Positions 17,712-28,245 of a stretch of DNA of 64,000 nt are shown here, piece by piece. The stretch spans positions 2,969,501 to 3,033,500 of the forward strand of contig NZ_JPON01000001.1 in assembly GCF_000733935.1 (NCBI RefSeq), read 5' to 3'. A program made the translations under genes and the position numbers. The notes below the pieces were generated by a model. It ran no database searches, had not been told where the DNA came from, and saw only the letters and a list, made by a program, of their open reading frames with translations. Position 1 is the stretch's first letter. Each line of letters starts with the position of its first letter. This DNA is from Methylomarinum vadi (GTDB lineage Bacteria; Pseudomonadota; Gammaproteobacteria; Methylococcales; Methylomonadaceae).

Positions 17712-20700
17712 CTATTTGCTGGCGCTGAATTTGCCGTAACGCAGCAAAATAGCCGGTAACAATAGTAGATTCAACAGGGTGGACGAGGCCAGTCCGCCGA
17801 TGATAATGGCGGCCATCGGCCCCATGATTTCGCGTCCCGGGTTGTCGCTATTGAAGGCGATAGGGAACATCGCCAACGCGGTGACCAAGGCCGTCATCAA
17901 AATGGAAGGCAAACGTTCTTGCGCGCCCTGAATGACGGTGTCGAGATTCCAGGGCTTGCCGTCGATTTCCACCAAATGGCGGTAATGCGAAATCAACATG
18001 ATACTGTTGCGCACGGTGATGCCGAACAGGGTGACGAAGCCGACGATGGAGCCGACCGACAACGTCGCGCCGGTGAAAAGCACGGCGGCGACGCCGCCGA
18101 TCAACGAAAACGGCAGGTTGACCAGCGTCAGCAGCATGTGCCGTATGCTGCCGATGGCGATATAGATGAAGATCAACGCGCCGCAGCCGGCCAGCAACGA
18201 ATGCAAAATCAGGTCGCGGCGGGCCTGGGCCTGTTCCATGGCCGCGCCGGTAAATTCCGGGTAGCTGCCGCTGGGGAATTGAATGTCGTTAAACACCCGC
18301 GTTTTCAGTTCGCGCATGAATGCTTCCATGTCGCGGTCGATAATATCGGCGGTGACGGTTTGTTTGCGCTGGGCATTCTGGTGCAGGATGTTGTAACGGC
18401 TTTCGCCATGGCGGATGTCCGCGACCCGGTCCAGGGTCAGCAATTGCCCTTCCATGTTTTTTAGCGGTAGTTGGCGCAACGAGTCGGGATCTCGGCGTAG
18501 TTCCGGCGTCAGCGCCACGGCGACATCGTAGATGCGGTTGCCGACTAGGTTTTTGCCGACCACGCGACCTTCATAGGCGGCTTGCAATACGCCCATTACT
18601 TGCGCGGGCTCGAGACCGTAAAAACGCAGACGTTCCAGATTCAACTCGATTTGCAGCAACGGCGTGCCGGGCGGCGAGCGCAATTGCACGTCGCTGGCGC
18701 CCTCGATGCCGCGCATGATTTGGGCGACCTGTTGCGCGAGTCGATCCAATTGGTTCAGGTCATGGCCGTAAATGTTGACTACCACCGGCGAGGTATAGCC
18801 GGAGATGGTTTCGTCGACGCGCTCGGTTAGAAAGGTATTGGCTTCGAACAGTATGCCGGGAAAATCTGCCAATATGGCGCGCAAGCGGTCGAGTATCTGT
18901 TGTTGCTCGGTACCGGACATCGGCTGTAGGTGCACTTCGTATTCGCTGTAATGGCTGCCGTAGGTGTCGGCGCCGCGTTGGGCGCGCCCGGCCCATTGCG
19001 ATACCGATTCGACGCCGGGAATGTCGAGGAATTGTCGGGTCAATTGCGTGCCGACGCGGATCGATTCCGATAACGAGGTACCGGGCAGGCTGGTGGTGTG
19101 GACGATGTAGTGGCCTTCGCGAAGTTCCGGCAGAAACTTATGTTCCAGGCGCAGAAAACTTAGTAAGCCGACTGCGCAAATCGCGGCGCTGGCCAGCGCC
19201 ACCAGGCGGAAATGGCGGCTGACGCCATGCAACAAGCGTTGATAAAAGGGTTTGATGACCCGGATAGCGGGCGGGTCGTTTTCCTCGATGCGTCTGTTGC
19301 CGAGCAGCAGATAACACAGCGCCGGAGTCAGCGTCAGGGCCACCAGCAGCGACATCAATATCGCCAGAATGTAGGAAAAGCCCAGCGGCGAAAACAGTCG
19401 TCCGGCAACGCCGGGCAGCGTCAACAGCGGTACGAATACGAGGGCGACGATGAAGCTGGCGTAAACGACCGAACTTCTAACTTCCATGGACGCCTCGTAA
19501 ACCACCGTCACGATACTTTGGGGATTGGGGCGCGTACGGTTTTCCCGCAGGCGGCGGAAGATGTTTTCGGTGTCGATAATGGCGTCGTCGACCACTTCCC
19601 CGAGCGCGATCGCCAGGCCGCCCAGCACCATGATGTTAAGGTTCACTCCGGTTTCCAGCAGCACGATGACGGCACTGATCAACGATAGCGGAATGGCCAG
19701 CGCCGAGATGAAGGCGGTGCGGAAATTGAACAGGAACAGGTACAAGACCAGTAACACGAATAAACCGCCGATCAATAAATGGCCGCTCAGGTTGGCGACC
19801 GAGCGTTCGATGTAATCGGCCGGTCGAAACAGGTGGGAATAAAAGCGAATATCCTGCTTCTGGAACAGGGTGTCGAATTCTTCCAGCGCTGCTTCCACCT
19901 GGCGCGACACCGACAGCGTGTTGGCGCCGTACTGGCCGATCACCATCATGACGATACCCGGTCGGCCCATGATCTGCGCCGCGCCGATGGGCGGGGCGGG
20001 AGCGTAGCCGATATGGCAGACATCGCCCAGGGTAATGGATTTGCCATACAGACGTTTGACGACGATCTGGGCAAATTGCTCGGGGGTCGTCGGTTGGCCG
20101 GCCAATTGCAGCGTGAAGCGTTGGTTGTTGTTTTCGATGAAACCGCCGCCGCTGATGGCGCCTGCCTGTCCGGCGGCCATGACGATATCGTCGATAGCCA
20201 ATTGGAAGCGGCGTAACCGTTCGGGGTCGATCTGAATCTGCAATTGACGGATCTCGCCGCCGAAAATATTGACATCGGCCACGCCGGGCACCGACAACAG
20301 GCGCGGCACGATGGTCCAGTCGACCAGATCGCGCAATTCCATCAGGCTTTTACTGTCTGAATTGAGGCCGATGGTCAGTACCGTGGCCGAGGACGATGAC
20401 AGCGGCACCGGCACGGGTATGATGCCGGGAGGAAGTTGGCCGCTCAAGGCGGTCAGGCGTTCGCTGACTTGTTGGCGGTTACGATAGGTGTCGCTATCTT
20501 CCGCGAACGTCGCGGTGATGATCGACAAGCCCTGGATCGATTCGGAGCGCACCGACTGCAGGCCGATCAAACCGCCGATCGCGGTTTCTATCGGCTGCGT
20601 GACCAGGATTTCGACCTGTTCCGCGGAAAAACCGGGCGCTTCGGTTTGAATAACGACTTGCTTCGGCGAAAACTCGGGAAAAATATCGAGGCCGGCGGTG

Positions 20701-20795
20701 GAAAAGCGGTAGAAGCCGTAAGCCAGTATCAATAAGGCTAGGGCTATGACGATGCCGGAATAGCGAATGGAGAAGCGGACCAGGGTCGAGAGCAT
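17712..20795 (-). CDS. Heavy-metal-type RND efflux pump (CusA/CzcA family)
   Basis: This inner-membrane proton-driven pump has 1027 residues, the full family length, with twelve predicted membrane segments and two large periplasmic loops. TM4 carries GEVVDDAIIDTENIFRRLRE, which replaces the single Asp of CusA/CzcA with a pair of Asp and has no CusA-type methionine line that I can see. The N-terminus FSIRYSGIVIALALLILAYG and the loop PEFSPKQVVIQTEAPGFSAEQ are typical of the HME group. Neither a periplasmic adaptor nor an outer-membrane factor is adjacent; an adaptor gene occurs at 33085. The cargo cannot be told from sequence alone. Confidence 0.88.
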   Translation of the reverse strand: MLSTLVRFSIRYSGIVIALALLILAYGFYRFSTAGLDIFPEFSPKQVVIQTEAPGFSAEQVEILVTQPIETAIGGLIGLQSVRSESIQGLSIITATFAEDSDTYRNRQQVSERLTALSGQLPPGIIPVPVPLSSSSATVLTIGLNSDSKSLMELRDLVDWTIVPRLLSVPGVADVNIFGGEIRQLQIQIDPERLRRFQLAIDDIVMAAGQAGAISGGGFIENNNQRFTLQLAGQPTTPEQFAQIVVKRLYGKSITLGDVCHIGYAPAPPIGAAQIMGRPGIVMMVIGQYGANTLSVSRQVEAALEEFDTLFQKQDIRFYSHLFRPADYIERSVANLSGHLLIGGLFVLLVLYLFLFNFRTAFISALAIPLSLISAVIVLLETGVNLNIMVLGGLAIALGEVVDDAIIDTENIFRRLRENRTRPNPQSIVTVVYEASMEVRSSVVYASFIVALVFVPLLTLPGVAGRLFSPLGFSYILAILMSLLVALTLTPALCYLLLGNRRIEENDPPAIRVIKPFYQRLLHGVSRHFRLVALASAAICAVGLLSFLRLEHKFLPELREGHYIVHTTSLPGTSLSESIRVGTQLTRQFLDIPGVESVSQWAGRAQRGADTYGSHYSEYEVHLQPMSGTEQQQILDRLRAILADFPGILFEANTFLTERVDETISGYTSPVVVNIYGHDLNQLDRLAQQVAQIMRGIEGASDVQLRSPPGTPLLQIELNLERLRFYGLEPAQVMGVLQAAYEGRVVGKNLVGNRIYDVAVALTPELRRDPDSLRQLPLKNMEGQLLTLDRVADIRHGESRYNILHQNAQRKQTVTADIIDRDMEAFMRELKTRVFNDIQFPSGSYPEFTGAAMEQAQARRDLILHSLLAGCGALIFIYIAIGSIRHMLLTLVNLPFSLIGGVAAVLFTGATLSVGSIVGFVTLFGITVRNSIMLISHYRHLVEIDGKPWNLDTVIQGAQERLPSILMTALVTALAMFPIAFNSDNPGREIMGPMAAIIIGGLASSTLLNLLLLPAILLRYGKFSASK

Positions 20796-21024
20796 GATTC
20801 GAGGATAAAACGTGGTATTGAAAAGTTGTGATAACGGTCGGTTAGTTTAACCTGGAAATGGAAATCGAGGGGGAGAATAGCAAGGGACCTTTCCTGTGAT
20901 ATGGTAGTCGAGCGCTAAACTTAACACGTTAGAGAAATGGGCCTCGTGCGCTATTAGTCTAGTCATGGACATCAGTGGGTATTGCGACTATGCTTAACCG
21001 GAACAAGTAGTTACGGACCGAATC
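20796..21024. other. Divergent intergenic region between RND pump and HD-GYP regulator
   Basis: Promoters for both directions must lie in this 229-base stretch. I see no strong operator palindrome and no RNA gene. Confidence 0.4.
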
Positions 21025-22080
21025 ATGCATTGTAATACGCATATCCTGATCGTCGACGATATCGCCGATAATATTCAAGTCGCCATGAACATACTCAAGG
21101 AGGACAGTTACGATTTTTCCTTCGCCACGCAAGGAAGCGAAGCGGTCGAATTGGTGGAGCAAGGCGCGGAGAAATTCGATTTGATATTGCTCGATGTCAT
21201 GATGCCGGCAATAGATGGCTTCGAGGTGTGCAAACGTCTGAAAGAAAACCCATTGACTAGCGAAATTCCGGTTATTTTTTTGACGGCCAAAGTCGATGTC
21301 GATTCCATTAGTAAAGGCTTTTCCCTGGGGGCGGTGGATTACATCACCAAACCGTTTCATGCCGATGAGTTATTGGCTAGGACCAGAAACCATATCCAGT
21401 TGTACCGCGCCAGGCGATTGCTGCAACGCCACAATATCGCGCTGGAAACCAAAATCGAATACGAACATAAGCGCTTATTGACCGAGTTGGAGGAAAATCA
21501 GAAGGAAATGATTTTCATGCTGACCGAGTTGATGGAATCGACCTCCGACGAGACCGGCAAGCATATTCGGCGAGTGGCGGAGATATCGGCGTTGTTGGCG
21601 CGTTATCACCCGGCCTTGACCGAGGATGACGCCGAAGTGCTGTTTCATGCCTCGCCGATGCACGATATCGGCAAGATGACCGTGCCTCACGAAATTTTGC
21701 ATAAGCCGGGACGTTATACGGCCGAAGAGTTCGAAGCCATGAAGAAACATACCAGCAACGCCCACGAACTTTTGTGCTGTTCCGACCGGCGCTTGATCAA
21801 GGCCGCGGCAATCATCGCCCACGAGCACCATGAAAAGTGGGACGGCAGCGGTTATCCGCGCCAATTGCAAGGCGCGGAAATTCATATGTACGGTCGCATC
21901 GTTGCGCTGGCGGATGTCTTCGATGCCTTGACGCATTCCCGTTGTTACAAGACCGCCTGGGATATGGATGAAGTCATCGTCTACATTCAGGATCAGAATG
22001 GCAAGCATTTCGACCCGGAGCTGGTGGCCATTTTTCTGGAGCATATCGACGAATTCGAACAGATAGTGCGGATGACTTAA
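21025..22080 (+). CDS. Response regulator with HD-GYP c-di-GMP phosphodiesterase domain
   Basis: The receiver domain (about 5-122) has the phospho-acceptor in LILLDVMMPAIDG and the late Lys in YITKPF. After a coiled linker rich in Glu and Arg (about 130-165) comes an HD-GYP domain (about 170-345) with the metal-binding HDIGK, then EILHKPGRYTAEEFEAMKKH, HEHHEKWDGSGYP and LADVFDAL. All signature residues are present, so it should be an active c-di-GMP hydrolase. It is followed after about 20 bases by the large hybrid kinase, its probable partner. Confidence 0.93.
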   Translation: MHCNTHILIVDDIADNIQVAMNILKEDSYDFSFATQGSEAVELVEQGAEKFDLILLDVMMPAIDGFEVCKRLKENPLTSEIPVIFLTAKVDVDSISKGFSLGAVDYITKPFHADELLARTRNHIQLYRARRLLQRHNIALETKIEYEHKRLLTELEENQKEMIFMLTELMESTSDETGKHIRRVAEISALLARYHPALTEDDAEVLFHASPMHDIGKMTVPHEILHKPGRYTAEEFEAMKKHTSNAHELLCCSDRRLIKAAAIIAHEHHEKWDGSGYPRQLQGAEIHMYGRIVALADVFDALTHSRCYKTAWDMDEVIVYIQDQNGKHFDPELVAIFLEHIDEFEQIVRMT

Positions 22081-25000
22081 GTTTTTCGACATCGTTCATT
22101 TGCTCATGCCGATTCCTCAGACGAAAGTCTCGATCACAACAATTCGCCCTCTCTATTTGGCGTTATTATTCGGCAGCGTGCTGCTGCCGGTTGTACGTTG
22201 GTTGCTCGTCTTATCGCTTTTCTTTTGGAACTTCGGGTTACAAGCGGCTCCCGAAGCGGTCAGCATTCAATTGAAATGGACGCACGGTTTCCAGTTTGCC
22301 GGCTATTATGCCGCATTGGAGCAAGGCTATTACCGTGATGCCGGGCTCGATGTGACGCTGAAGGAAATGGATTTTTCCGGGGATTTGGTCGAGCGGGTAT
22401 TGGCCGACAAAGCCGATTATGGCATTTCCGACAGCGCCTTGTTGGTCTATCACCTACAAGGGCGGCCGGTGGTCCTAGTCAACCAATTTTTCCAGCATTC
22501 GCCGTTGGTGTTTCTGTCCCGCCGCGATTCCGGCATCGTCAGTCCCTACGAAATGGTCGGCAAAAGGGTCGCGTTCAATTCCAACAATCAGGGCGATGCC
22601 TCGCTGAATGCGTTGCTGCTGAATACCTTGGGCGATTTGTCCAAAATCCGGCAAGTGCCGTTCGGCAGGTACCCTTACCGAAATTTCATCGACGGCAAAA
22701 CCGATGTCGTCTCCGCCTATTCGACTTCGCAACCGTTTCGGTTGAAAGAACGGGGGATCGACGTCAATATCATCAATCCACAGAATTACGGCATCGATTT
22801 TTACGGCGATAATTTGTTCACTTCGAAAAAAGAACTCGAACAACACCCTCAACGCGTCGAGAAAATGAGCCGGGCGACCGTCAAAGGTTGGCATTACGCT
22901 TTGGCCCACCCGGATGAAATGATTCGCTTGATTCGCAGCAAATACGCACCCCATTTGTCCGAGGCTTATTTGCAATATGAAGCGCGTACGACTCGGCAAA
23001 TGATTATCCCTGATTTGATCGAAGTCGGCTCGGTCGATCCCAAGCGATACCGGCAGGCCGCCGAAGATTATCGGCGCTTGGGATTCGTCAAGTCCAGCCG
23101 CATCGAGGAGAGTTTTTTTTACCGCATGGCCGAAGCGAAACAACAGGCGGTGGTGGCGCTCAGTGCGGCGGAGAAGGCCTGGCTCAGGCAGCATCCGCAG
23201 GTCGTTGTCGGCGGCAGTCCCGATTGGATGCCGTTCAATTTCGTCGACGACAACGGCCGCTACAGCGGGATCGCCAACGACTATCTGCAATTGATCGCTC
23301 AAAAGACCGGCCTGAAGCTCAAGGTGACGATCGATCAATGGAGCCGGAACCTGCAGAAAATCCGCGAGCAGAAAATCGATTTGTTAGGAGCGGTGTATTA
23401 CACCGACGAACGCGCGCGTTATCTTCATTTTTCCAAGCCCTATTTCGAAATGTTGGATTATTTTTTCGTGCGCGACGATCTCGCCGTGAAAACGTTGCGG
23501 GATTTGAACGGCAAACGGGTTGCGATACCGAAAAACTATGCCCACGCCGAGCTGATCGAAAAGCATTTTCCGCAAATAAAGATCGTAACGGTCGACAGTT
23601 TCAGCGGCGCCATCGATGCGGTACTGGAAAACCGGGCCGACCTGCTGTATGACACCTATGCCTCGTTGACCTATACCTTTAAGAAAGAAGGCATCAATAC
23701 GATCGTGCCGTTTCGTTCCACCCGAGAATTGGGCAAAAAAAACATTCATATAGTGACGCGCAAGGGCGCGCCGGAATTGGCGTCGATCGTGCAAAAAGGG
23801 TTGGACGCCATTACCGAGCAGGAAAAGCGGACTATTTACGAACGTTGGCTAGGTAAAATGCCTGAAGCCGACCGCCACACTCTGACATTGACCGCGCAGG
23901 AACGAGCCTGGCTCGAACGCAATCCGGTGGTCCGTTATGGCGCGGAGAAAGACTGGACGCCTTACGATTTCGTCAATGAGCACGGTGAACACGATGGCGT
24001 GGCGCGGGATTTCCTGGACTTGATCGCCCGCAGCACCGGTTTGCAATTCCAGGCGGTGGTCGATGAGTGGCCGAATTTGCTGGAAAGCGCCAAGCGAGGA
24101 ACGCTGGATTTGTTGCCGGTCGTTTATTATTCCGAGGCGCGTGGCCGCTATTTGACCTTTACCCGGCCCTATCAATTGATGCTGGATTATGTCTTCATCC
24201 GCGACGATATCGAGGCTTCGACTTTGGCGGATTTGAACGGTAAAACCGTCGCCATTCCTAGGGGTTATCTCCATCTCGATACCGTCAAGAAACAATTTCC
24301 GGAATGGAAAATTTTTCTGGTCGATAGCTTGCTGGCGGCGGTGGAAAGCGTCATCGAAAAAAAGGCGGATATTTTGATCGAATCCCATTCGGTCATCAGT
24401 CATGTATTGAAAAAAAATAGCATCACGACGATCCGTCCGTTCAAGGTGTTGCCGCCGGGCGAGGCGAGGAAGCTGTATATGGCGGTGCCGCACGACAAGC
24501 CCGAGTTGGTCGGTATTTTGGATAAGGCGTTGGCGGCGATTGCGGAACAAGACAAAAAAGAGATTCAGGACAAATGGTTCGGCGGCGAACCATTGGAAAC
24601 TATCAAGCGAATCGGTTTGACGCCTGCGCAAAGGCAGTGGTTGAGCGAGCATCCGAAGGTTCGGTTCAGCGGCAACCCCAACTGGCTGCCTTATGAAGCG
24701 TTCGATAGCAGGGGGCGCTATATCGGTATCGTTGCCGATCATTTACGGCTTATCGAACAAATGTTGCCGATCGAGTTCGAAATCATACCGACGGCCACCT
24801 GGAGCGAGTCGATCGGCAAGGCCAGGACGGGCCAGGTCGACGTCTTGTCGGAAACGGCGGATTCGGATTTGAAGGCGGAATTGCAATTCACCCGGCCTTA
24901 TCTGTCGAGCCCCGTGGTCATCGTCATGGACGAGGCCGAGGATTATGTCGACGGCATCGAGCAAATCAAGCAACGCAAGCTGGCGGTGATCAAGGATTAC

Positions 25001-25234
25001 GGGTATGTGTCGAGAATCAAGGAGAATTATCCCGACATCGAATTTGCCGAGGTGGCGACCATACAGGAGGGGGTAACCGCGGTATCCACCGGCAAGGTCG
25101 ATGCCTTGCTCTGCACGCTGGCCCAGGCCAGCTATCAGATCGCCGAATTGGGCATCAACAATGTGCGTATCGTCGGCAAAACCGAGTTCACCACGCAGTT
25201 GGCTTTTGGGGTGCGCCAGGAATTCGCCCCGTTA

Positions 25235-25823
25235 ATTATCCATCATAAGGTTTAAACCACCGGCTTTAGCCGGTCAGCTTTAGCTGCGATAATTTGCCCA
25301 AGGAGGTGGCGATGGACTATAGATACGGCAGCCATACGGTTTACCAAATTGAGTATCATTTTGTTTGGGTTACGAAGTATCGTTATAAAGTGCTGAAGGA
25401 TGAAATAGCCGAACGAGTGAGAGACTTGGTGCGGCAGACATGCGAAGCCTTTGAGATACGGATTATCAAAGGTGTCGTGAGCAAAGATCATGTGCACATT
25501 TTGGTGAGTGCGCCGCCGACTATGGCCCCAAGCGAAATCATGAGGCGAATCAAGGGACGAACTTCGAGCTATCTGTTCGAAGAGTTCCCGCACTTGAAAA
25601 AGCGATATTGGGGTCGACATTTTTGAGCCCGCGGTTATTTTTGCGCCACAGTGGGGCAAATGACTGATGAGATGATAAAGCAATATTTGGAGCATCACTT
25701 TGAACCTAATCCAAACGATAATTTCAAGATGGAGCCCGACTAAGACGCGTCGTTTAGTCGACGCGTATCCGGACTTTCAGTCCGTTATTGGAACCCACCC
25801 GCTTGAGCGGGTGGTTGTTTAGT
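25235..25823 (+). mobile_element. IS200-group insertion sequence, copy 1
   Basis: This 589-base element is one of four equal-length copies. It begins ATTATCCATCATAAGG after a TTA flank. A left-end hairpin (ACCGGC-TTTA-GCCGGT) and a right-end hairpin (CCACCCGC-TTGA-GCGGGTGG) follow the IS200/IS605 plan, with no inverted repeats and no target duplication. It carries a single tnpA. It sits inside the hybrid kinase gene, where removing it restores the frame, which supports these boundaries to within a base or two. Confidence 0.9.
25312..25743 (+). pseudogene. tnpA: IS200-group transposase tnpA with in-frame UGA, copy 1
   Basis: The ATG follows AAGGAGGTGGCG. The Y1 transposase domain starts MDYRYGSHTVYQIEYHFVWV and has the metal site DHVHILVSAPP. 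After WGRHF a TGA stops the frame at 25624-25626 (104 residues). Without it the frame goes on in phase through ARGYFCATVGQMTDEMIKQY, which contains the expected catalytic Tyr, to a TAA at 25741-25743. Family members have Trp (HFWARGYF) at this place, so TGG became TGA. The four copies in the window share it. The opposite-strand 148-codon frame is a shadow. Confidence 0.88.
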
Positions 25824-27911
25824 CCGCTGTTGAACAAGGCCCTGGCGGCTATCGACCAGAACCGGAAACAACAAATCCTGCAGAATTGGGGCAAGGCGAA
25901 GTTCGCCGCCCGGACCGATTACACGTTGCTGGCCCAGGTCGCGTCCGTTTTATTGCTGGTTTTGTTCGTGTTTTGGTATTGGAACAGGCGGCTTGCCGAC
26001 GAAGTCCTGCAACGCAAGCGCAGCGAACAGGCGTTGGCCGCGTTGAACCGCCGTTTCAGGTTGGCGGCCGATGCGGTGGCCCTGGGGGTATGGGAATTTA
26101 ATTGCAATCAAGGGTTGCGAGATGAGGCGGAGTTTATTTTCGACGATAAAATGCACGAGATTTACGGTTTGGAGAAAACCGCTACCGTCTCCTGGAAGCG
26201 GTGGTTGGAAACGCTGCATCCCGATGATCGCGCTGGCATGCGGCATTGTTTCAACGATTTGCTGAAACAAGGGGGGCAACGGCATATCGAATTTCGCATT
26301 TCTCATCCCGACGGCGATAGCCGGACCATTTATTCCGGGATCAGTGTGGTCGAGCACGGCAAGCAGGCATGTCAATTCGTCGGTATCAATTGGGACATCA
26401 GCAAGATCAAGCGGACCGAACGCGAATTGGAGCAGGCCAAGCTTCAGGCCGAGCAGGCGAGCCGTGCCAAGTCGGAGTTTCTGGCCAATATGAGCCACGA
26501 GATTCGCACGCCGATGAATGCCATTATCGGTTTCACCGAGCTGTTGGACGAACAGCTCGTAGAACCGAGACTGAAATCCTTCGTCAAAACGATACGCTCG
26601 GCCGGCAATAGCTTGTTGGCCTTGATCAACGATATCTTGGATTTATCCAAGATCGAGGCCGGCAAATTGCAGATTGTCAAGACGCCCTGCAATCCCCATG
26701 AATTGTTCAGCGAGCTGGGCGATATTTTCCTGATGAAGATGCGGGAGAAAAATATCGACTTCATTCTCGATATCGATCCGGTGATTCCGTCTAACCTGCT
26801 GTTGGATTCGGCCCGATTGCGCCAGGTGTTGTTCAACCTGATCGGGAATGCCGTCAAATTTACCGAGCAGGGTTATATCCGCGTCAAGGCCCGCACCGAT
26901 AACGAAGACGACATTCACAGCAAACTGGATTTGCTGATCGATGTCGAAGACAGCGGTATCGGTATTTCGGCAGACCAGGAGCAGATCATTTTTCAGGAGT
27001 TCGAGCAATCCTGCGGCCAGGATATCAAGAAATACGGCGGCACCGGATTGGGCTTGTCCATTAGCAAACGCCTGGTCGATATGATGGGCGGACGGATCAG
27101 CCTGCGAAGCCAGCCCGGAAAGGGTTCGGTATTCACCATCAAGCTGAGCGATGTCGCCATCTCCTCGCTGAGCTTCGCGCAAGAAAGCGGTGCTCCGGCA
27201 AGGGACGGGCAAGTGCGGTTTCATCCCGCCACCATTCTGGTGGTAGACGATGTCGAGGATAACCGTAGCTTATTGTTGGCCGGTTTTGCCGAGACCGAAC
27301 TGGAGGCGGTCGAAGCGAAGAACGGTTTGGAAGCCGTAAATTTGGCCAGGCAACAAGTATTCGATTTGATTCTGATGGATATTCGCATGCCGGTCATGGA
27401 CGGTTATCGGGCGGCCCGGGAAATCAAGTCTTTTTCCAAGGTGCCGATCGTCGCGTTGACCGCGTCGGTCATGACCGATGAATTCGAGCGTATCCGCAGC
27501 GAGCATTTCGATGGTTATCTGAAAAAACCGGTGTTGAAAGCCGATTTATTCAAGGAGTTGAGTAAATTCCTGCCCCACGACGAACCGTCACCGAACGAAC
27601 AGCCGCCGCCAGGAGTTTCCCTGAGCGAGGAAGAGTTGACGTATCTCCCCGAGATTTTGCGGCAATTACAGGCGTTGATGCCGCAATGCCGAGCCATCTC
27701 GAAAAACAACAATATTTCCGATATTCAAATATTTTCCGATCAGTTGGTGGCGTTGGCCGAACAATATCCGCTCGGGTTACTTGCGGATTATGCCCATAAT
27801 TTAAATAGCCGGATCGATAGTTTCGATATCTCGGCCATCAAGCAATCGCTGAATGGCTTTACGCCGTTATTGAAGCGATTGGAAGAGTTTCACGATAGCG
27901 CCATGCCTTGA

Positions 27912-28245
27912 TTTGGTTGTAATGATTCGGGTTTGTTATGGCGGTTTCAAGAGTAGGTTTGAATTAAATTATGTTTTTAGGGGCGGCAAAAAAAGATTTT
28001 AGAACATCGATCCTGAATGGTAAAACAATAAGATGCGCAATAGGATGCTGCCGACGCAGGAGGCTCATCCTATAAATTCAGTCGGCGTCAGGCCTTACAA
28101 TTTTCCAGCGATTGATTTCACGGTTCGACTGACAGTTGTTTAGCTGACTCCCAAAGGGCGACCAACTTCCATCAGTGTGTAATGACCTGGCCAACAGGGA
28201 TGAAATCGAGCTGGTAGCCAGTCTGATTGGGCGTGGCGAGATCAA
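27912..28245. other. Intergenic region with a possible decayed helix-turn-helix frame
   Basis: No intact gene is seen. On the minus strand, from about 28163 leftward, a frame reads MEVGRPLGVS, stop, TTVSRTVKSIAGKL, stop. It resembles a helix-turn-helix start broken by stop codons and may be the relic of a transposase or regulator. This is a weak call made from a short stretch. Confidence 0.3.

Larger units (their letters stand above)
22100..27911 (+). pseudogene. Giant multi-SBP hybrid sensor kinase, split by an IS200-group insertion
   Basis: Part 1 (22100-25234) has a hydrophobic N-terminus, an NMT1/THI5-like binding domain (about 54-350) and three tandem SBP_bac_3 domains starting near residues 365, 604 and 847. 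Part 2 (25824-27911) has a transmembrane segment, a PAS domain, HisKA with NMSHEIRTPMNAIIGF, an ATPase domain (NLIGNAVKFT, DSGIGIS, GGTGLGLSIS), a receiver domain with LILMDIRMPVMDG, and a C-terminal tail. Removing the element at 25235-25823 joins the frame (APL then PLLNKALAAI) to give about 1740 residues, a BvgS-like kinase. As it stands the sensor half ends in element-encoded IIHHKV and the kinase half has no good start codon. Confidence 0.9.

Noticed and set aside
25252-25698. Minus-strand frame of 148 codons within each IS200 copy
   Set aside because: It is antisense to tnpA, repeated only because the element is repeated, and has no family pattern.
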